Below are positions 7,129-11,011 of a DNA stretch of 11,011 bases, piece by piece. Under the pieces are notes generated by a model. It worked only from the letters and a program-made list of their open reading frames with translations. It had not been told where the DNA came from and did no database searches. Source of the DNA: GCA-2689995 sp964529325. GTDB taxonomy: Bacteria; Fidelibacterota; Marinisomatia; SCGC-AAA003-L08; GCA-2689995. Both the position numbers and the translations under genes were made by a program. The DNA lies in NCBI GenBank assembly GCA_964529325.1, contig CAZGWH010000066.1:1-11011 (forward strand). The letters run 5' to 3'. Every line of letters begins with the position of its first letter. The stretch's first letter is position 1.

Positions 7129-7157
7129 AATTATAGCATGAAATAAGGGTAATTGAA
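7129..7157 (-). promoter_or_regulatory. Candidate promoter of menG
   Basis: In the 83-bp divergent region a perfect TATAAT lies on the minus strand at 7129-7134. A weak TTCAAT (7152-7157) sits 17 bp upstream as -35. This predicts a leader of about 50 nt for menG. The proposed -35 overlaps the first codon of menF, so the divergent units may influence one another. I could not identify a convincing promoter for menF in the same gap. Confidence 0.35.
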
Positions 7158-8571
7158 TATAAAAACACTACAATTGCAAAATTATCAAGAAATAATTGAA
7201 TCAAGAATAAAATCTGCACTTTATCTTTCAAAAGAAAGAAATGAAGATGTTGTATTATCACATACTTTTAGAATTGATGCAACAGATTTACTGCCCATTT
7301 TAACGCATCCAGCAGATAGGCATTCAACTCGAATATATCTCGAAAAACCCTCCATTAGATTTGCAATGGCAGGCATGGGTTCAACATTAACTATTGATTT
7401 TAATGGTAGTATTGAAGATTTTAATACAAAAATTGCAGATGTAAAAAATCGAATTATTTATGAAAAAGGAAATAATTGTCCTGAGCCTTCATTTTTAGGT
7501 GGTCATGCATTTAATCCATCTGTAGAACCAGATGAAACATGGGCAAAATTTCCAAGAGGACGATTTATTTTACCTGAATGTCTTGCGACTAAAAATGACA
7601 GTGGATCTTGGTTAACAATTTCAATTCTTGTAAATAAAAATGAAAATCCGAATAAGATTTTAAAACGATTTATTAATTTGTGTATTCATTATGAAAATAG
7701 AATGCCAGTTACATTACCACCAATAACAAGTAGTCCTGTGGATAAATTTAAAGATATTCCCGACCATAAAATTTATGCCAATACAATTAATTTAATTTTA
7801 GAAAGGTTAAAGCCTGGAAATATAGAAAAAGTAGTTTTATCTCGCTCTCATCATGTTAAAGTTGGGAACAATTTTAGTGCAATATCGGGAATGCAAGTAC
7901 TACGAAATGCATATCCAAAATGTATGTCATTCTTTTTTTCTTTTCCAAATGAAGGGGTTTTCTTTGGATCAACGCCAGAAAGATTAGTCTGTTTAAATGA
8001 AAGAAATATTGAGACAGAAGCATTGGCGGGTACAATTTCTCGTGGGAAAAATTTAGAAGAAGATAGATTATTAGCGGATAGATTACAACGAAGTCACAAG
8101 GAATGTGAAGAACATAGATTTGTTTTAGATGAAATACTTAGAAAACTTAAATCAATTACAAGTCAGTTAGATTTTACTGAATATCCAGAAATATTGAAGT
8201 TAAAAAATGTTCAACATTTAAAAACTCAAATTCATGGTCAGTTAAATTCAAATCAACATATATTAGAAATTGTAAATCAACTTCATCCAACCCCTGCAGT
8301 CGCTGGAACGCCTACTCATGATGCAATGGAGATTATTCAAGAATTAGAGCAACATGATAGAGGTTGGTATAGTGGTCCAATTGGCTGGACGGATATCTAT
8401 GGTAATGGTGAATTTTTTGTAGGATTAAGATCCGCATTAGTGTTAAAAAATGAAGCTCATATATTTGCTGGTGGTGGAATTGTTTCCGAATCTATTGCTG
8501 AAAGGGAGTGGGATGAAACAGAATTAAAAATCCAACCGATTATAACTGCACTTTCAGGAGGACAGATTTAA
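7153..8571 (+). CDS. menF: Isochorismate synthase MenF
   Basis: A 472-residue chorismate-binding enzyme that converts chorismate to isochorismate, the entry step of menaquinone synthesis. The catalytic half (about 210-470) contains KVVLSR with Lys226 (the general base that activates water), GSTPERL with Glu276 exactly 50 residues later (the general acid, as in MenF/EntC), ALAGTISRG, EEHRFVLDEI (magnesium ligand region), LHPTPAVAGTPT, GWYSGPIGW, and GGGIVSESIAEREWDE near the C-terminus. Immediate adjacency to menD argues for MenF over the siderophore enzyme EntC or salicylate synthase. The start is TTG: the in-frame ATG at 7138 is followed by stops, and the next in-frame Met is far inside the conserved fold. 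A short AGGG lies only 3 nt upstream of the TTG, so initiation may be weak. Confidence 0.93.
   Translation: MNIKTLQLQNYQEIIESRIKSALYLSKERNEDVVLSHTFRIDATDLLPILTHPADRHSTRIYLEKPSIRFAMAGMGSTLTIDFNGSIEDFNTKIADVKNRIIYEKGNNCPEPSFLGGHAFNPSVEPDETWAKFPRGRFILPECLATKNDSGSWLTISILVNKNENPNKILKRFINLCIHYENRMPVTLPPITSSPVDKFKDIPDHKIYANTINLILERLKPGNIEKVVLSRSHHVKVGNNFSAISGMQVLRNAYPKCMSFFFSFPNEGVFFGSTPERLVCLNERNIETEALAGTISRGKNLEEDRLLADRLQRSHKECEEHRFVLDEILRKLKSITSQLDFTEYPEILKLKNVQHLKTQIHGQLNSNQHILEIVNQLHPTPAVAGTPTHDAMEIIQELEQHDRGWYSGPIGWTDIYGNGEFFVGLRSALVLKNEAHIFAGGGIVSESIAEREWDETELKIQPIITALSGGQI
8556..8562 (+). promoter_or_regulatory. Strong ribosome binding site of menD inside the end of menF
   Basis: AGGAGGA lies within the last codons of menF, 9 nt before the TTG at 8572. 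This near-perfect anti-Shine-Dalgarno match decides the unusual TTG start of menD. Confidence 0.75.
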
Positions 8572-10215
8572 TTGGCTATATCCAATTTATTATGGTCAAG
8601 AAATACAGCTGAAATTTTATCAATATGCGGTGTAAGGCATGCATGTATATCTCCAGGGTCAAGAAATACCCCTTTAACAATTGGATTTATTGAAAATTCT
8701 AAAATTAAATGTCATAGTATAATTGATGAAAGAGTCAGTGGTTTTTTTGCATTAGGATTAGCAAAAACATCGCAAACTCCTGTTGTAATAATTACAACTT
8801 CTGGAACGGCAACCGCAAATTTATACCCTGCTATTATTGAAGCAAGTTTGAGTCGAATTCCATTAATTATTCTCACCGCAGATAGACCTCAATATTTAAT
8901 AGGAACAGGCTCAAATCAAACTATTAATCAACAGGATTTATATGGACATCATGTTCGTGGATTTGTAGATATTGGGCTACCAAATTCAATTGAACGATTA
9001 ATATCCATATTGAAAAAATCATATTTGAATTCAATGGGATTGAATTATTTATATAAACGGATTAACCCTGCTGGGCCTATTCATTTAAATTTCCCTTTTG
9101 AAGAACCATTAATAAATGAACATGAATTAAGTCAAAAATTTGAAATAGATATAGAGGTTTATAATAAATTCAAAATACAATCTATTGAAATTAATGATGA
9201 TTCTAATTTAATTTCTGAAGAATTATTAAATTCAATTATGATTAATAAAAATATTTTAATTATTTGTGGTGAAGGATTAATCAAAAAAGAACGAAACTAT
9301 TTAGTTGATTTAGCAGGAAATTGGGAAGCTCCTATTTTTGCAGACCCATTATCAAATATTCGTTTTGGGTATAATTCAAATGTAATTTTTTCACATTATA
9401 ATTTTTATTTAGATAAAACCCCCACCCCAGACTTAATAATTCGTTTTGGTAAAAAACCAAATTCTAAATTACTTAATAAATATTTAGATAATAATAATGA
9501 CAAAGTGATTTTATTTGATAAAATAAGTCGATTTAATGATGATGCAAAACAAGTGTATTCCTATTCAGTAATGCAAATTCCAATAGTTTCTAAACCAATT
9601 ACGGGTAATAATTATTTAAACTTATTTATAAATTTAGAAAATCAATTTAAATCAAACAAAAATCAAAAATTTCAGGATAATATGAATTTTGAAATTATTA
9701 ATATGTGTATTGAGCAATTACCAGAAAACAGTAATTGGTTTATTGGGAACTCAATGCCAATTCGGAATGTAGATAATTTTGTATCTACCAATTCTAAAAA
9801 TATATATGTTTATGGAAATAGAGGTGCAAGTGGAATTGATGGAATAATTTCTACTGCTTTAGGAATGACTGAAATTAATAATGAAAATAGGAATATTTTA
9901 TTAATTGGTGATGTAAGTTTTAGCCATGATTTTAGTGCTTTACAATTAGCCAAACAGAGTAAAATTCCAATAACAATTATTGTAATTAATAATTCAGGTG
10001 GAAAAATATTTAATAAATTAAATTATTCAAATTATGGAATTGAAGAGTTTGAAAAATTTTGGATTACAAACCCAAAATTAGATATAAAAAAAATAGCCTA
10101 TTTATTTAATTTTGATTACTTATTAATTGAAAAAATGAAACAGATTAATAATTTATCATTCGGGAATCAAAAATTGATTGAAGTAAAAATTACCAACAAG
10201 TTAAGCAAACATTAA
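8572..10215 (+). CDS. menD: SEPHCHC synthase MenD (ThDP-dependent)
   Basis: A 547-residue thiamine-diphosphate enzyme that condenses isochorismate with 2-oxoglutarate to give 2-succinyl-5-enolpyruvyl-6-hydroxy-3-cyclohexene-1-carboxylate, the second menaquinone step. Motifs are SPGSRNTPL (27-35, substrate binding), DERVSGFFALGLAK with Glu53 (the conserved ThDP-activating glutamate), TTSGTATANLYPAIIEAS, ILTADRP, and the C-terminal ThDP/Mg motif GDVSFSHD (446-453) ending in NNSGGKIF (473-480). The N-terminal PYR and C-terminal PP domains flank a less conserved middle. Length is near the roughly 555 residues of E. coli MenD. The TTG start lies on the base after the menF TAA, supported by a strong ribosome site, and no alternative ATG exists near the N-terminus. 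The 3' end overlaps hicB on the opposite strand by 15 bp. Confidence 0.95.
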   Translation: MAISNLLWSRNTAEILSICGVRHACISPGSRNTPLTIGFIENSKIKCHSIIDERVSGFFALGLAKTSQTPVVIITTSGTATANLYPAIIEASLSRIPLIILTADRPQYLIGTGSNQTINQQDLYGHHVRGFVDIGLPNSIERLISILKKSYLNSMGLNYLYKRINPAGPIHLNFPFEEPLINEHELSQKFEIDIEVYNKFKIQSIEINDDSNLISEELLNSIMINKNILIICGEGLIKKERNYLVDLAGNWEAPIFADPLSNIRFGYNSNVIFSHYNFYLDKTPTPDLIIRFGKKPNSKLLNKYLDNNNDKVILFDKISRFNDDAKQVYSYSVMQIPIVSKPITGNNYLNLFINLENQFKSNKNQKFQDNMNFEIINMCIEQLPENSNWFIGNSMPIRNVDNFVSTNSKNIYVYGNRGASGIDGIISTALGMTEINNENRNILLIGDVSFSHDFSALQLAKQSKIPITIIVINNSGGKIFNKLNYSNYGIEEFEKFWITNPKLDIKKIAYLFNFDYLLIEKMKQINNLSFGNQKLIEVKITNKLSKH

Positions 10216-10410
10216 CCTACCTTTTGGGATTGGAATTGGTCTATTTAATTCTTTTGAAGTTTCAATCCACTCTTTTATGATTAATTCAACATTTTGTAGT
10301 GCTTTTTGATAAGAATTTCCATCAGACATGCACCCTGGTAATTCAGGCACTTCAGCGATATATGCATTATCCTCTTTGCTCCAATAAATAATAATTTCAA
10401 ATTTACTCAT
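10201..10410 (-). CDS. hicB: HicB-family antitoxin (appears orphaned)
   Basis: A 69-residue protein with the HicB fold: an N-terminal strand FEIIIYWSKEDNAYIAEVPELPGCMSDG (about 4-31), then the helix ALQNVELIIKEWIETSKELN (37-56), and the characteristic ending PIPIPKGRLMFA. This is the short form without a fused helix-turn-helix or ribbon-helix-helix DNA-binding domain. In an intact pair HicB binds and neutralises HicA, an mRNA-cleaving toxin, and often controls the operon. Here the toxin gene directly upstream overlaps it by 8 bp but is broken by a stop codon. The last 15 bp are shared, tail to tail, with menD. All conserved parts look intact, so the protein is probably still made; it might act on HicA from another locus. 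Confidence 0.88.
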   Translation of the reverse strand: MSKFEIIIYWSKEDNAYIAEVPELPGCMSDGNSYQKALQNVELIIKEWIETSKELNRPIPIPKGRLMFA

Positions 10411-10663
10411 TGATTAATTTTCCTAATTTATTTTGTAGTATAATATTTCGAACTTGCTTAACCTGATATGGTTTTGCCATATTTTTATTTGGTTGAATAT
10501 TAATTATTTCTCTGATATTAATTTTTGTGAAAATATGATGACTGCCCTTTATTCTTTAATCAAAATCTAGTTTTTTTAATAACCATAAAAAGTCAGTAAA
10601 TTTTATATTTTTATCAGAATTACCAATTAATATTTGTTTTAATAGTTTTTCAAGTTTTTTCAT
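10403..10663 (-). pseudogene. hicA: hicA toxin gene interrupted by an in-frame stop
   Basis: From the ATG at 10661-10663 the minus strand encodes 35 residues ending KKLDFD, then TAA (10556-10558), and the same frame continues for 50 codons to a TAA at 10403-10405. The second part begins RIKGSHHIF, the HicA active-site block containing the catalytic His, and continues with EIINIQP and KPYQVKQVRNIILQNKL, typical of the HicA group found with short HicB partners. Without the stop the protein would be 86 residues, a normal HicA size, and its end overlaps the hicB start by 8 bp as in functional pairs. A single change (for example GAA to TAA) explains the break. The truncated 35-residue product lacks the active site, and no internal start precedes the catalytic block. 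An assembly error cannot be excluded. Confidence 0.8.
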
Positions 10664-10692
10664 AAAAATTTATCATAATAAAAGTAATGATA
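10664..10692 (-). terminator. Weak candidate terminator after the secreted repeat-protein gene
   Basis: On the minus strand TATCAT (10687-10692) and ATGATA (10671-10676) can pair across a 10-nt loop and are followed by a run of five T. The stem is almost pure A/T and the T run directly precedes the hicA ATG. It is the only hairpin in the 39-bp gap between the two genes, but it is too weak to call firmly. Confidence 0.2.
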
Positions 10693-10702
10693 TTCATAAA
10701 AA

Positions 10703-11011
10703 TTATTTAAATAATGCTCCAATAATAAATGAAACAATCATAACTAAATCTACAACATTTACGGTAGTATCGGAATTTATATCGCAAATCATAAGTTCTT
10801 GTTCCGTAAAAGGAGTTTCATGAATGACCATTTCAACTATATTAACAACATCTACAATATCCGTTTGACAATCAAAATTTAAATCCCCATGTTGAAAGTC
10901 AAAACAACCACAGGGTAATATTTCTTCTACATATACGCACGAATCATCATTTGCGGTTGCATTAGAATCATAGTTACAAGCGGTATCATCCATACAGCCA
11001 TATGTTGGGGG
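10703..11011 (-). CDS. C-terminal part of a secreted Cys-repeat protein with dockerin-like end (5' end outside window)
   Basis: The frame is open to the right edge (it begins PPTYGCMDDTACNYD), so the ATG at 10991-10993 is internal and this is the last 102 residues of a larger protein. The visible part has one copy of the Cys-rich repeat 'GC.D..ACNYD..A...DSC', common in large secreted proteins of Marinimicrobia and Bacteroidota. A CGC linker follows, then two Asp/Asn-rich loops, each beginning DxNxD with a further Asp after a short gap (GDLNFDC...DIVD and CDINSDT...NVVD). Each loop is followed by a hydrophobic helix ending in IV, which is the layout of type I dockerin calcium-binding repeats. 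The protein is likely exported and cell-surface or extracellular. Its catalytic or adhesive part lies outside the window. No type IX secretion tail is visible. Confidence 0.8.
   Translation of the reverse strand, partial: PPTYGCMDDTACNYDSNATANDDSCVYVEEILPCGCFDFQHGDLNFDCQTDIVDVVNIVEMVIHETPFTEQELMICDINSDTTVNVVDLVMIVSFIIGALFK

Noticed and set aside
7138..7140. ATG as an alternative start of menF
   Set aside because: It is in frame with menF, but TAA follows one codon later and another TAA before 7153, so it cannot be the start.
1..11011. CRISPR array, tRNA, rRNA or riboswitch
   Set aside because: Scanning by eye found no regularly spaced direct repeats, no tRNA cloverleaf with a TTCRA arm, and no conserved riboswitch core. 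Intergenic gaps are short, the largest (285 bp) being mostly the transposase remnant.

Overview
The window is AT-rich (roughly 70% A+T by eye), densely packed, and carries no RNA genes that I can see. The partial gene at the right edge pairs a Cys-rich 'GC.D..ACNYD..A..DDSC' repeat with a C-terminal dockerin-like pair of calcium loops. Together with the low GC, the menaquinone genes and the style of the secreted M1 peptidase, this suggests a marine Gram-negative bacterium, most likely Candidatus Marinimicrobia (SAR406) or otherwise the Bacteroidota/FCB group. The taxonomic call is inference; no marker gene in the window settles it.

Layout, left to right. Positions 3-65 hold the last codons of an unidentified gene, followed by a small VOC/glyoxalase-fold protein and rmuC, all on the + strand. 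Converging on rmuC is a large secreted M1-like metallopeptidase (1666-3657, -). Upstream of that gene, 3715-3942 (-) is a coding remnant of a REP-associated (Y1/IS200-like) tyrosine transposase with N- and C-terminal conserved blocks but no catalytic middle. Next is a three-gene operon on the minus strand (3943-6295), GntR/YtrA-type repressor - ABC ATPase - ABC-2 permease. Its genes are joined by two ATGA overlaps, and a near-perfect compound palindrome lies directly in front of the repressor gene.

From 6356 to 10215 lies a menaquinone block: ubiE/menG (demethylmenaquinone methyltransferase, -) is divergent from menF (isochorismate synthase, +) and menD (SEPHCHC synthase, +). MenF and MenD catalyse the first two committed steps from chorismate and MenG the last. 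Both + strand genes start with TTG, and menD begins on the base after the menF stop.

The right end is a degraded hicAB toxin-antitoxin locus on the minus strand. hicB is intact and overlaps the menD 3' end by 15 bp, tail to tail. The upstream hicA frame is complete at both ends but has an in-frame TAA at codon 36, just before its active-site histidines, so hicB appears to be orphaned. The window ends inside the secreted repeat/dockerin-like gene.

I did not find a clearly novel multi-gene system. The most informative observations are two decayed genes without intact ORFs (the transposase remnant and the broken hicA), the operator of the GntR-ABC operon, and the shortened HExxH-to-Glu spacing in the M1-like peptidase.
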